Positions 35,495 to 43,714 of a stretch of DNA of 60,955 nt are shown one piece after another. Both the position numbers and the translations under genes were made by a program. The notes beneath the pieces were generated by a model. The model had not been told where the DNA came from, ran no database searches, and saw only the letters and a list, made by a program, of their open reading frames with translations. Each line of letters opens with the position of its first letter. Position 1 is the first letter of the stretch. This DNA comes from Oscillospiraceae bacterium (GTDB lineage: Bacteria > Bacillota > Clostridia > Oscillospirales > Oscillospiraceae): assembly GCA_017409205.1 (NCBI GenBank), contig JAFQTF010000022.1, positions 1 to 60,955 on the forward strand. The letters run 5' to 3'.

Positions 35495-35533
35495 ATCGCC
35501 TCTGGTGCATATCCTGCCCAGAGGTGATTTTTT
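35495..35533 (+). terminator. Terminator of mnmG overlapping the next gene's ribosome site
   Basis: ATCGCCTCTGG (35495-35505) and CCAGAGGTGAT (35518-35528) pair over 11 positions with one G-T around a 12-base loop, followed by a T6 run (35528-35533). The 3' arm contains the AGAGGTG ribosome site of the downstream peptidase gene, whose TTG start lies in the T-run. Confidence 0.75.
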
Positions 35534-36452
35534 GTCTGTCGTCAAAACGGATGTACCAATGACCAGCGAACTGTGCACCCAGTGTATTCAGGAGCTGGCA
35601 GAAATGTATCCCTTTATTTCAGTGGAGCGGCTGGCGGATACAGCCTTCGGCCGCCCGGTATGGGCCATTACCCTGGGAGCCGGCGAGCGGCATGTGCTGT
35701 ATACTGCGGCCCATCATGCCAACGAATGGATCACAGCGACGCTTCTGCTGAAATTTACGGAGGAACTGGCAGAAGCATGTCAGTCCGGCGGGGCGCTTGG
35801 CGGAGTTTCTGCAAATCAGCTGTTGGAAAAGGCCACCATCCATCTGGTACCCATGGTGGATCCGGATGGGGTGGATCTGGTAACAGGCGCCATCGGACCG
35901 GACGCGGAGGAATATGCCCGGGCCGCAAAGATCGCAGCGGCTTTCCCGGAGATCCCCTTCCCGGAGGGATGGAAGGCGAACCTGAATGGAGTGGATCTGA
36001 ATCTGCAGTACCCTGCCGGATGGATGATCGCCCGGGAACTGAAGTTTTCCCAGGGCTTTGATCGCCCTGCCCCCCGGGACTATGTTGGCCGTTCTCCGCT
36101 GAATCAGCAGGAGACCATGGCGCTGGCAGAATACACGGAGCAGATCGACCCGGCGCTGGTTCTGGCCTATCATACCCAGGGGCAGGTAATCTACTGGCAG
36201 TTCCGGGATTATCAGGTGCCGGGGGCCCAGATGCTGGGGGAAGAATTTGCCCGGCTCAGCGGCTACGAACTGGCAGATGTACCTTATGAATCCTCCTTTG
36301 CCGGCTACAAGGACTGGTTCATACAGCGGTTCCGCCGTCCGGGTTTTACCATTGAGGCCGGAATGGGCGTCAATCCATTGCCTGTCAGCCAGTTCCAGCA
36401 GATCTGGCAGAACAATCTGCCTGTTCTCGTAACTGCTGCCGCGGGTCTGTGA
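35532..36452 (+). CDS. M14-family zinc carboxypeptidase (gamma-D-glutamyl-diamino acid endopeptidase type)
   Basis: 306 residues, predicted to cleave peptidoglycan-derived peptides. Zinc ligands His62 and Glu65 lie in HHANEW, with a third His in LAYHTQGQ and the catalytic Glu in FTIEAGMG. AVDPDG-type residues are in VPMVDPDGVDL. No signal peptide is seen, so it is likely cytosolic recycling. I choose the TTG at 35532-35534 because GAGGTG lies 5-6 bases upstream and the resulting MSVVKTDVPMT matches the usual start of this family. An ATG at 35505 lies in the terminator loop region. Confidence 0.85.
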   Translation: MSVVKTDVPMTSELCTQCIQELAEMYPFISVERLADTAFGRPVWAITLGAGERHVLYTAAHHANEWITATLLLKFTEELAEACQSGGALGGVSANQLLEKATIHLVPMVDPDGVDLVTGAIGPDAEEYARAAKIAAAFPEIPFPEGWKANLNGVDLNLQYPAGWMIARELKFSQGFDRPAPRDYVGRSPLNQQETMALAEYTEQIDPALVLAYHTQGQVIYWQFRDYQVPGAQMLGEEFARLSGYELADVPYESSFAGYKDWFIQRFRRPGFTIEAGMGVNPLPVSQFQQIWQNNLPVLVTAAAGL

Positions 36453-36473
36453 CCCCTTCATTCCCAGCATCAA

Positions 36474-36505
36474 AAAATACCGCATCCTTTCGGATGCGGT
36501 ATTTT
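36474..36505. terminator. Bidirectional terminator, M14 peptidase / DUF4091 gene
   Basis: A perfect 14-bp stem AAAATACCGCATCC with its complement and a TTTC loop between convergent genes. Confidence 0.92.
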
Positions 36506-36521
36506 CCATTTCAGACGATCA

Positions 36522-38171
36522 TCAGGCGTTGACAAACTCAGCAATCTTCCTGTTGATACGCAGGCGCATGTTCTGCAGCCAGGCAGAACTCTGGGGATAC
36601 ACATCGATTTCCAGCGTCTCGCCGTTCTCGATGCAGTCCATAACCGCTTCGCGGCCGGCCAGCTCCTCCAGCAGATACATGGCACACAGATCGGACATAG
36701 CCTCGTCCATCAGCATCAGGCGCAGGGATCCCACAGGCTTTCCATCCGCACCGGGATATACCAGGAAGGGATCACCGGAGGGGAAAGCGCCGGCGCTGTC
36801 GGTACAGCGGTAGGGATCAATGGGATACCAGGAGTACTCAGAGTTGTAGAAATTATAGCCCCACTGCAGGAACCCGTCCAGACGGTACTTATACATCTGC
36901 GCGCCCAGAATCCGGGTACGGAAGCCGGGCAGAGTGATGAACCGGTTGGACACATCCACGCATTGCGCAGTACAATAATAACCCCACAGTTTATCCGGCC
37001 GCTGACCCTCCTCCAGGAAGGGCATTATGTGATCCAGACCGCAGATAGGCTGCTTCACCAGGCCATGCTGGTAGAAGTCATAATTGGACAACGCATCGAT
37101 GATGGTATAATCCTTCAGATCCTCCGACACCACGCTCAGCGCAGCCCGGTAATTATCCAGGTGCTCCATAGCCGGCTCATCGGAAATGTGGAAATAAGTG
37201 ACCTTATCGATCTGCAGTTCCTCCAGCACCTTCTTCAGCGCAGTCAGGAACTGGTGCATGAATTCGCTGTACTCAGGTCCGGCAGCTTTGGTTTCCCAAC
37301 CAAAGAGACGCTGATACACGCCATCCCTGGTACCCATAACTTTGGGTGCCGCGGCAGCACCCCACTGGCTGAACAGGTGGGATATCTCAAAGTATTCAAT
37401 GCCGCAGCGCTTTGCCATTTCCACCCAGCGGTAAAATTTCTCAAAGCCAAAGACATAGCCATCCTCAGCAACTGTCACATCCACCAGCTGGACCGTGGGA
37501 CGCTCGCCGCCCACTGCAGTATCCAGCGGCGGGGTAAACACAGGCGTCAGCAGCATATTGCACTTGTGCTTCACCGCTGTCTTCACATATTCCTCAATAA
37601 TGCGCCAGTGCTCTTCGGAGAAGATCTCCACATTGTAGTAATTGGACAGACAGTCACAGTGGAACCACTCTGTACGGGGAACCGGCAGCTTGGGCAGCAC
37701 CGCACCAATAACCTCCACAAGAACAGTGGCTTCGCCCAGCTGTTCTTCCTTGGTTTTCAGTACGATCTTCACAGGATATTTTCCAGCTGCCAGATCCTCT
37801 GTCAGCTCCACATCCACCCAAAGACTGCGCCACTGGCCGGAAACCAATGGGAATCCGAATTCATTCAGATCCGTCAGAAGGTCGGGATACAGGCCGGACT
37901 CCGTGGCCAGGTAGCCGCTGTCACGCTTCATGTGGCATGGATATTCGCAGGGTACCAGCCGGACCTCACGGATCCGGACCTGTTCTGCAAGCTCAGACTC
38001 CACATGGCAGAAGCCTGGTGTCTTCCGGGTACCGTCCCAGTAATAGGCTATCTGGAAGGAGACGGTCTCCCCTTTCAGACCGGACAAGGTTTTCTCTTCC
38101 AGTTCCAGAACATCCTTGGCATTGGAAAAGATCTTTTCCATGGACGAAACAACTTTATAAACAAATCCCAT
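36522..38171 (-). CDS. DUF4091 domain protein, glycosidase-like
   Basis: 549 residues without a signal peptide. An N-terminal beta-rich part (about 20-155) is followed by a barrel-like region (FHCDCLSNYYNVEIFSEEHW, HISDEPAMEHLDNYRAALS) and a DUF4091 C-terminal half (FLQWGYNFYNSEYSWYPIDP, SGDPFLVYPGADGKPVGSLR). The conserved ISDEP acidic motif and the Trp-rich FLQWGYNFY resemble glycoside hydrolase active sites, but no activity is assigned. It is the last gene of the amino-sugar locus, 31 bases after a CUT1 permease, so it probably works on the sugar that transporter brings in. Confidence 0.75.
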   Translation of the reverse strand: MGFVYKVVSSMEKIFSNAKDVLELEEKTLSGLKGETVSFQIAYYWDGTRKTPGFCHVESELAEQVRIREVRLVPCEYPCHMKRDSGYLATESGLYPDLLTDLNEFGFPLVSGQWRSLWVDVELTEDLAAGKYPVKIVLKTKEEQLGEATVLVEVIGAVLPKLPVPRTEWFHCDCLSNYYNVEIFSEEHWRIIEEYVKTAVKHKCNMLLTPVFTPPLDTAVGGERPTVQLVDVTVAEDGYVFGFEKFYRWVEMAKRCGIEYFEISHLFSQWGAAAAPKVMGTRDGVYQRLFGWETKAAGPEYSEFMHQFLTALKKVLEELQIDKVTYFHISDEPAMEHLDNYRAALSVVSEDLKDYTIIDALSNYDFYQHGLVKQPICGLDHIMPFLEEGQRPDKLWGYYCTAQCVDVSNRFITLPGFRTRILGAQMYKYRLDGFLQWGYNFYNSEYSWYPIDPYRCTDSAGAFPSGDPFLVYPGADGKPVGSLRLMLMDEAMSDLCAMYLLEELAGREAVMDCIENGETLEIDVYPQSSAWLQNMRLRINRKIAEFVNA

Positions 38172-38202
38172 TGCAATATCCTTTCAATACTCTTTTCAGT
38201 GA

Positions 38203-39024
38203 TTATCCCTTCACGCCGCTGAGGGCAATGCCTTCCACAAACTGCTTTTGCAGGAACACATACAGAATAAAGGGGAAGATAAAGGAAACCGCCGCACCTG
38301 CCATGATCAGACCATAGTTTGTACCGTACTGGGTCTTCAGCAGTGACAACGCCACCGTCAGCGTATACATATCGGAATCCGTAGTGGAAACCAGAGGCCA
38401 CAGGAAGTCATTCCAGGAGGTAACAAAGGTAAACACGATCAGGCTGATCAGAACAGGTTTGATCAGAGGAAGAACGATGTTTATAAAGATCTTATGTTCC
38501 GGGCAGCCGTCCACCTTGGCCGCTTCCAGAAGCTCATCCGGAACACCCGCCATGAAGGAACGGATCAGCAGAACACCGAAGGCGTTGATGATCAGAACGA
38601 TCAGAGAGAAATACGTATTCAGAAGTCCCAGCTTCTTCATGATAATGAACACGGGAATCATGGTGACCTGACCGGGAACCATCATTGTGGCAACATACAT
38701 GTTGTAGATTTTCTCCCGGCCCGGGAAGCGCTTCTTTTCAAAGCCGTAGGCTGCCATGGAAGCAACGACACAGTTGAAGAAGCAGGAGCAGCAAACCACG
38801 ATGATACTGTTCTTCAGCGCACCAAAGAACCCGCTCTTGTTAAACACATGAGAGAAATTGGAAAAATCCGAGAAGTTGATATCCTGCATCCGCAGCGTCA
38901 GGGTCGTGGACTTGGTGAAGGACATCAGGATCATGTAAATAAAGGGCGCAATACAGGTGATTGCAAACACGATCACCAACAGCAGACCAAGTACGGAGGA
39001 AACTGTCCATTTCTTGTTTTCCAT
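38203..39024 (-). CDS. Carbohydrate ABC permease (CUT1, MalG/UgpE type)
   Basis: 273 residues, six hydrophobic segments. The EAA-loop motif ELLEAAKVDGCPEHKIFINIVLP is the ATPase contact site of CUT1 permeases. The C-terminus QKQFVEGIALSGVKG is the family's usual ending. The ATG at 39022-39024 follows AAGGAGG. It begins 4 bases after the partner permease stops. No ATP-binding subunit is encoded beside it, so a shared MsmK-type ATPase from elsewhere is likely. Confidence 0.9.
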   Translation of the reverse strand: MENKKWTVSSVLGLLLVIVFAITCIAPFIYMILMSFTKSTTLTLRMQDINFSDFSNFSHVFNKSGFFGALKNSIIVVCCSCFFNCVVASMAAYGFEKKRFPGREKIYNMYVATMMVPGQVTMIPVFIIMKKLGLLNTYFSLIVLIINAFGVLLIRSFMAGVPDELLEAAKVDGCPEHKIFINIVLPLIKPVLISLIVFTFVTSWNDFLWPLVSTTDSDMYTLTVALSLLKTQYGTNYGLIMAGAAVSFIFPFILYVFLQKQFVEGIALSGVKG

Positions 39025-39028
39025 CTGC

Positions 39029-39904
39029 TTAATCCTCCTTTTCGCCGAAGACACGCTGCTTCACCGCATTGATAATCAGAACGATCACCAGCAGGAGCAT
39101 TGCCATCGCACAGGCATAGCCCATCTTGTACTGCTTGAATGCTGCGTTGTAAATTGCCATGACGATGGTAACGGACGAATAGCCGGGGCCGCCGCCGGTC
39201 ATCTGGTAGGACAGGTCGAAGACCTGGAAGGACCAGATAATGCCCAGTGTAACCACCAGAGAGGTGATCGGTTTCAGCATGGGCAGGGTGATCCGGAAAA
39301 ACTGCTGGTAGGTATTGGCGCCGTCCACACGGGCTGCCTCATAAAGGCTCTTGGGAATATCCATAATACCCGCATAGAAGATAACCAGGAAATAGCCTAC
39401 GTTCTTCCAGATGGCAACAATACAGATACTGATCAGAGAGGTTTTGGAATCGCCCAGCCAGTTGACAGGATCAAAACCAAAAATACCAATGATACTGTTC
39501 AGAATACCGCCATCGGTTCCGAGAATGGTTCTCCAGATAGTACCGGAAGTAACCGCAGAAGCGATAACGGGAATAAACATAACACTGCGCAGGAATTCAC
39601 CGGACTTATTCTGCATCTTCACAGCCAGGAAGGCGGCAAAGGTCAGTGACAGAGCGGTCTGAATAGGCACCGTGATCAGAACATACTTCAGTGTGTTGAC
39701 CAGAGCTGCACGAACATATTCATCGCGTAATACCTTCTCATAGTTCTCCAGGCCCACAAATTTGGGAGAATTCATGACATTGTATTCTGTAAAACTGAAT
39801 ACGCCGGACATGAAGATGGGGATGATACTGAAGCTCAGGATCAGGATCAGGCTGGGGAGGATATAGATATAACCCTGAGTGGCTTCCAGTCGTTTTTGCT
39901 TCAT
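39029..39904 (-). CDS. Carbohydrate ABC permease (CUT1, MalF/UgpA type)
   Basis: 291 residues, six hydrophobic segments, starting with the typical YIYILPSLILILSFSIIPIF. The EAA loop SLYEAARVDGANTYQQFFRITLP is intact. The start at 39902-39904 follows AAAGGAG; an upstream in-frame extension reads through the hairpin at 39943-39966. It pairs with the next permease and the lipoprotein upstream. Confidence 0.9.
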   Translation of the reverse strand: MKQKRLEATQGYIYILPSLILILSFSIIPIFMSGVFSFTEYNVMNSPKFVGLENYEKVLRDEYVRAALVNTLKYVLITVPIQTALSLTFAAFLAVKMQNKSGEFLRSVMFIPVIASAVTSGTIWRTILGTDGGILNSIIGIFGFDPVNWLGDSKTSLISICIVAIWKNVGYFLVIFYAGIMDIPKSLYEAARVDGANTYQQFFRITLPMLKPITSLVVTLGIIWSFQVFDLSYQMTGGGPGYSSVTIVMAIYNAAFKQYKMGYACAMAMLLLVIVLIINAVKQRVFGEKED

Positions 39905-39942
39905 AAGTTCGCTCCTTTGTAAAAATAGGTATAACCTGCAAT

Positions 39943-39966
39943 CGGGAGAATCCATAGATTCTCCCG
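39943..39966 (-). other. Hairpin between binding-protein and permease genes
   Basis: A perfect 9-bp stem CGGGAGAAT with its complement and a 6-base loop, without a T-run. Such hairpins usually protect the abundant binding-protein mRNA 3' end. Confidence 0.55.
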
Positions 39967-39989
39967 ACCGCATGGATCACTTATGATGA

Positions 39990-41225
39990 TTACTTCAGAT
40001 TGGAATCGTAGTACTCAGTGGTCTTGGTCAGAACCTCTTCGGGAGTCAGTTCACCCAGCATCATGGACTGAATGTTCTTATACAGAGCATCGTACATGGA
40101 GCTTGCACCCTTGAAGACGGGCAGGGAACGCAGCATGCCAGCGTCATCGGTAAACAGGCCTGCATACTTCTCGCTGCCGGTGTATTCTTCATCAGCAGTG
40201 ATGGGAGGCTGATCGGTGATGGTCTTGTGGTAGCGGCTCATAACGTCGCTGCTGGTCAGATACTTCATCAGCTTTGCAGCCAGTTCCTTGTTCTCGCAGG
40301 ACTCAAACATAACCAGGGAGTCGGCAGCAACGAAGGTCTCAGCGTCCTGGGGACCCTGCAGAGCAGTGACATATTCCCAGTTGATGCCTTCCAGCTTCAG
40401 TGCATTGCCGGAAGCCATGAACACGAATGCGGCCTCGCCATTGCTGAAGGGAACCTTCACGTCGTCACATGCAGTGGCGTTGGCGCCCAGATAACCCTTC
40501 TGAGCCATATCGTACAGCAGTTCGGTAGCCACCAGGCCTTCTGCGGAGTTGATGGTCAGATTGCCTGCATCATCAACGATCTCACCGCCGGCAGACCAGA
40601 AGTAGGGCCAGAAGATCTCGTTCAGAGAACCATAGTGGGGGTTGCCCCAGTCCTGAACCAGAGGAATCACACCGGGGCAGTTTGCCAGCACGGCGTCACA
40701 GGCAGCAGCCAGTTCCTCCCAGGTGGTGGGAATAGCTTCGACACCGGCCTGAGCCAGAATGTCCATATTTGCCAGCATAATTCTGGGGTTACCAACAATG
40801 AAAGGCAGAGCATACTGACCGCCCTGGATATTGCCCAGATTATAGTACAGATAGTTGTCCTTCTCTGCATCGGTAAAGTGTGCATCCAGATCAACCAGAG
40901 CGCCCATTTCGATGTAGTCATAGAACATTTCCATGTACAGCCAGCCGACATCGGGGCCGTCGCTGGAAGTAACACCGGTCAGATACTTCTCTTCATAGCT
41001 GTCCCAGGGGATGATCTCGACCTTAACGGTGCAGTTATTGGCGGCACCGAACTCATTACCGATCTCAGTCCAGAACTCTTCGTCGGTAATTTCCGCATCG
41101 GAACCAGCCATGGGTGCCATCCACAGAGTCAGTTCGTTACCTGCAGATTCGGATGCGCCGCAGCCAGCAAACATGCTGGCGACCATAACCAGAACCAGCA
41201 GGAATGCCAGAATCTTCTTGTTCAT
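39990..41225 (-). CDS. Extracellular sugar-binding lipoprotein (family 1 SBP)
   Basis: The receptor of the CUT1 transporter, 411 residues. The lipoprotein signal MNKKILAFLLVLVMVASMFAG is cut before Cys22. The mature part has the family 1 pattern (NNCTVKVEIIPWDSYEEKYLTG, GPDVGWLYMEMFYDYIEMGAL, YALPFIVGNPRIMLANMDIL). AGGAGG precedes the ATG. It lies next to sialic acid genes; CUT1-type sialic acid carriers (SAT2 class) are known, so sialic acid or its anhydro form is possible, but oligosaccharides are equally so. Confidence 0.9.
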   Translation of the reverse strand: MNKKILAFLLVLVMVASMFAGCGASESAGNELTLWMAPMAGSDAEITDEEFWTEIGNEFGAANNCTVKVEIIPWDSYEEKYLTGVTSSDGPDVGWLYMEMFYDYIEMGALVDLDAHFTDAEKDNYLYYNLGNIQGGQYALPFIVGNPRIMLANMDILAQAGVEAIPTTWEELAAACDAVLANCPGVIPLVQDWGNPHYGSLNEIFWPYFWSAGGEIVDDAGNLTINSAEGLVATELLYDMAQKGYLGANATACDDVKVPFSNGEAAFVFMASGNALKLEGINWEYVTALQGPQDAETFVAADSLVMFESCENKELAAKLMKYLTSSDVMSRYHKTITDQPPITADEEYTGSEKYAGLFTDDAGMLRSLPVFKGASSMYDALYKNIQSMMLGELTPEEVLTKTTEYYDSNLK

Positions 41226-41285
41226 ACTTGTATTCCTCCTTATTATTTCGGCAAAATTCTTAATTCACCTTGCCTTTATAAATAA

Positions 41286-41291
41286 ATTATA
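41286..41291 (-). promoter_or_regulatory. -10 box of the CUT1 transporter operon
   Basis: TATAAT on the - strand about 60 bases before the lipoprotein start. The -35 region (around 41309-41314) is poor, so an activator is probably needed. The rest of the gap to 41443 is AT-rich with no gene. Confidence 0.6.
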
Positions 41292-41443
41292 CCTTTATTA
41301 CGTTTTTGGGTCTTCATATATTTATCCTCAAGTTACATATAATTGTCCATTTTCTACAAAAATGATTTCACATATTATATAAACCCAAAATATTTTTTTA
41401 TCTCCGTTTTGTGCAATTCAGCCACTTTTCAGACACAACAAAA

Positions 41444-41471
41444 CCAGCCGGAGAAAAGCTTCTCCGGCTGG
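41444..41471 (-). terminator. Terminator after the epimerase gene
   Basis: An 11-bp stem CCAGCCGGAGA with its complement, 6-base loop, and TTTTGTTG following on the - strand. It separates the Opp-nanA-epimerase part from the CUT1 part of the locus. Confidence 0.8.
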
Positions 41472-41481
41472 CTTGAAAAAT

Positions 41482-42672
41482 TTATTCGCCCAGCACCTGA
41501 GTCATCATCTGATCCACCAGGATCAGGCAACGCGGCACATGGAAGGGACCCTTGAAGGTGGAACCCTTGCAGGCAGGCTGGGTGGGCTGGCCATCACGAC
41601 GCAGGTAACCATACCATTCGCCGTACTCGTCAGCAAAGTACTTCTTGCAGTAGTCCAGGATCTGGTAGAAGATATCCAGATACTTTTCGTCCTTGGTATC
41701 GCGGTAGATCATCATGGAAGCGATCAGGGCCTCATTGTGGGGCCACCACAGCTTCATATCATGCTCGTAAGCTTCGGGAGGATTGCCCAGGCAGTCCATG
41801 AAGTACAGGATGCCGCCGAACTCATCGTCCCAGCCCTTGGAGAAGGCCATGTCGAAGACATTGATGGCCTTGGCATGGAGCTCCTTGTCGCCCATCTCGT
41901 TGGCATAGTCCATCAGGAACCAGCTGCACTCGATGTCATGGCCGGGGTTGACCATGCGGCCCTCGGTAACGTGCAGACGGGGGGTGCCGTCCAGAGCAAC
42001 GCTTTCCAGCGTGACGCCCAGCTCAGGCTTCACATGGTAGGCAAAGATATCATGGACACATTCCTTGGCGCGCTCATCGTACAGCTCCTTCATTTCGGGG
42101 TCAACACGCTTCATGACGCCGGTAACGTTCAGAATAATCATGGGAATACCCAGGGCGCGGCCGGTGCGGGTGGACTTGGGGCCCATGCCGGTGGGGTCTT
42201 CTATGCCATGGTTCAGGTTCCAGTACATATCATAGGCGCGGCGGGCACGGAGCAGATGTTCCCGTTCACCGGTGATGCCATAATACTCGGCATTGGCGAT
42301 GCAGTAGAAGGCCTCAGAGTAGCAGTAGCGGCGCTGACGCAGGGGGGTGCCGTCGGCTTCCACGGTAAAATACAGACGGCCATCGGCATCGTGGTTGACA
42401 CAGTGCTCTTCCAGGAAGTCGATGCAGCTCTTGGAGAACTTCAGCCAGTCCTCCCGGACGCCATAGATGTTGCACAGGTATGCGTAGGTCCAGCCGCAGC
42501 GGCCCTGCATCCAGACGCTCTTGTCAGTGGAATAGACCTGAGCAGTGCGGTCCAGACAGGTGGTAACACCGCCGTTGACGTGATCCCAGCCATTCTTCAG
42601 CCAGAAATCCGCAACATTGCTCAGCTGGTTGCGGATCCACTGGCGCTCAGCCAAAAACTTTTTGCGATCCAT
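41482..42672 (-). CDS. AGE-family N-acylglucosamine 2-epimerase
   Basis: 396 residues, an (alpha/alpha)6 barrel enzyme of the AGE/renin-binding family; these interconvert ManNAc and GlcNAc or epimerise other sugars. Family marks are QGRCGWTYAYL, RRYCYSEAFYCIANAEYY, NPGHDIECSWFL and KLWWPHNEALIA with the catalytic His residues. The neighbouring sialic acid lyase gene makes ManNAc the likely substrate, as for the AGE-type NanE of Bacteroides. Cellobiose 2-epimerase is a related alternative, less likely in this context. Confidence 0.85.
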   Translation of the reverse strand: MDRKKFLAERQWIRNQLSNVADFWLKNGWDHVNGGVTTCLDRTAQVYSTDKSVWMQGRCGWTYAYLCNIYGVREDWLKFSKSCIDFLEEHCVNHDADGRLYFTVEADGTPLRQRRYCYSEAFYCIANAEYYGITGEREHLLRARRAYDMYWNLNHGIEDPTGMGPKSTRTGRALGIPMIILNVTGVMKRVDPEMKELYDERAKECVHDIFAYHVKPELGVTLESVALDGTPRLHVTEGRMVNPGHDIECSWFLMDYANEMGDKELHAKAINVFDMAFSKGWDDEFGGILYFMDCLGNPPEAYEHDMKLWWPHNEALIASMMIYRDTKDEKYLDIFYQILDYCKKYFADEYGEWYGYLRRDGQPTQPACKGSTFKGPFHVPRCLILVDQMMTQVLGE

Positions 42673-42710
42673 TATGAATTACCTCCATTGAAGTAAAATA
42701 GATACGGACG

Positions 42711-42749
42711 ATACGCCGGGAAAGAACTCTGTTCTGTTTCCCGGCGTAT
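42711..42749 (-). other. Nested hairpin between nanA and the epimerase gene
   Basis: ATACGCCGGGAAA (42711-42723) and TTTCCCGGCGTAT (42737-42749) are perfect 13-base complements, with AGAAC/GTTCT pairing possible inside. There is no real T-run on the - strand, so RNA processing or stability is more likely than full termination. Confidence 0.6.
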
Positions 42750-42769
42750 TTCCAATTTACAATGTTATT

Positions 42770-43696
42770 TTACTGGATTCTTCTGACAATGTCCAGACCA
42801 ATTTCGTCTGCCTTGTCGATGGCAACCAGTTCATCAACCAGCTTCCGCTCCTCTTCCTCCGTAAAGTTGGAGAAGGGACGGCGGGAATATCCGGCAGGAA
42901 TTCCGGCGGCCCGGAGCCAGACCTTCATACAGGCCATCATGCTGCCGCTGCGGATGCCCGCAAAGATCACATGGACAGCCTGACGCTGGAGCCGGGTGGC
43001 TTCCGCAATATCAGAGCTCTTCACTGCAGCCCAGATCTTACCATACAGGTCCGGGATCACGTTGTAGAAGGAACCGATGACGCCGTCCACGCCCAGAGCA
43101 ATATTGGAACTGCCCAGTTCATCACAGCCGCCGTAGACCAGGAAGCCTGGCTTGCAGCCTTCCTTGATCTGCATAACTTCATACAAAGCCGTGCCGGTGT
43201 ATTTCACACCCTTGACGTTTTCGATCTCAGACAGGCGAATGATCTGATCCACAGTCATCATACCGGCCAGAGGAATGTTGTAAACGATCATGGGCAGGCT
43301 GGTGGCCTCGGCCACATCCTTGTAATAATGGAAGATCTGATCGGGGTTATACTTGAAGTAGAAAGGAGGTACGCTGGAAACACCGGCAGCACCGAGCTGC
43401 TCAGCGTGTTTTGCCAATCGGATGGCCTCCCGGGTAGACATGGCGCCCACGTGGACCACCACAGGAACCTTGTCACCCACTTCTTCCATGGTGATCTCCA
43501 CCTGACGCATCCGCTCTTCCGCGGTCATCAGCCAGGTTTCGCCGGTGGAACCGGTGACATACAGACCGCCGATGTCGTAAGTCAACAGATGGCGGATAAA
43601 TTCACGGGTACCCTGCTCGTCCAGATTCTCATCCTTATCGAATACAGACAGGACTGCAGGGATCACACCTTTGAAATCCAGAATATCTCTGCTCAT
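42770..43696 (-). CDS. nanA: N-acetylneuraminate lyase (DapA superfamily)
   Basis: Cleaves sialic acid to ManNAc and pyruvate. 308 residues, TIM barrel. The carboxylate-binding GSTGE is at 49-53, the catalytic Tyr139 in VYNIP and the Schiff-base Lys165 in GVKYTG. The position between an Opp-type transporter and an AGE epimerase supports this lyase over dihydrodipicolinate synthase or other DapA relatives, though a related aldolase remains possible. Confidence 0.87.
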   Translation of the reverse strand: MSRDILDFKGVIPAVLSVFDKDENLDEQGTREFIRHLLTYDIGGLYVTGSTGETWLMTAEERMRQVEITMEEVGDKVPVVVHVGAMSTREAIRLAKHAEQLGAAGVSSVPPFYFKYNPDQIFHYYKDVAEATSLPMIVYNIPLAGMMTVDQIIRLSEIENVKGVKYTGTALYEVMQIKEGCKPGFLVYGGCDELGSSNIALGVDGVIGSFYNVIPDLYGKIWAAVKSSDIAEATRLQRQAVHVIFAGIRSGSMMACMKVWLRAAGIPAGYSRRPFSNFTEEEERKLVDELVAIDKADEIGLDIVRRIQ

Positions 43697-43714
43697 TGTA
43701 ATGCCTCCCCAGGC

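Noticed and set aside
42770-43696. dapA (dihydrodipicolinate synthase)
   Set aside because: Same superfamily, but it is encoded between a sialic-type transporter and an AGE epimerase and no lysine genes are near, so the neuraminate lyase call is preferred.
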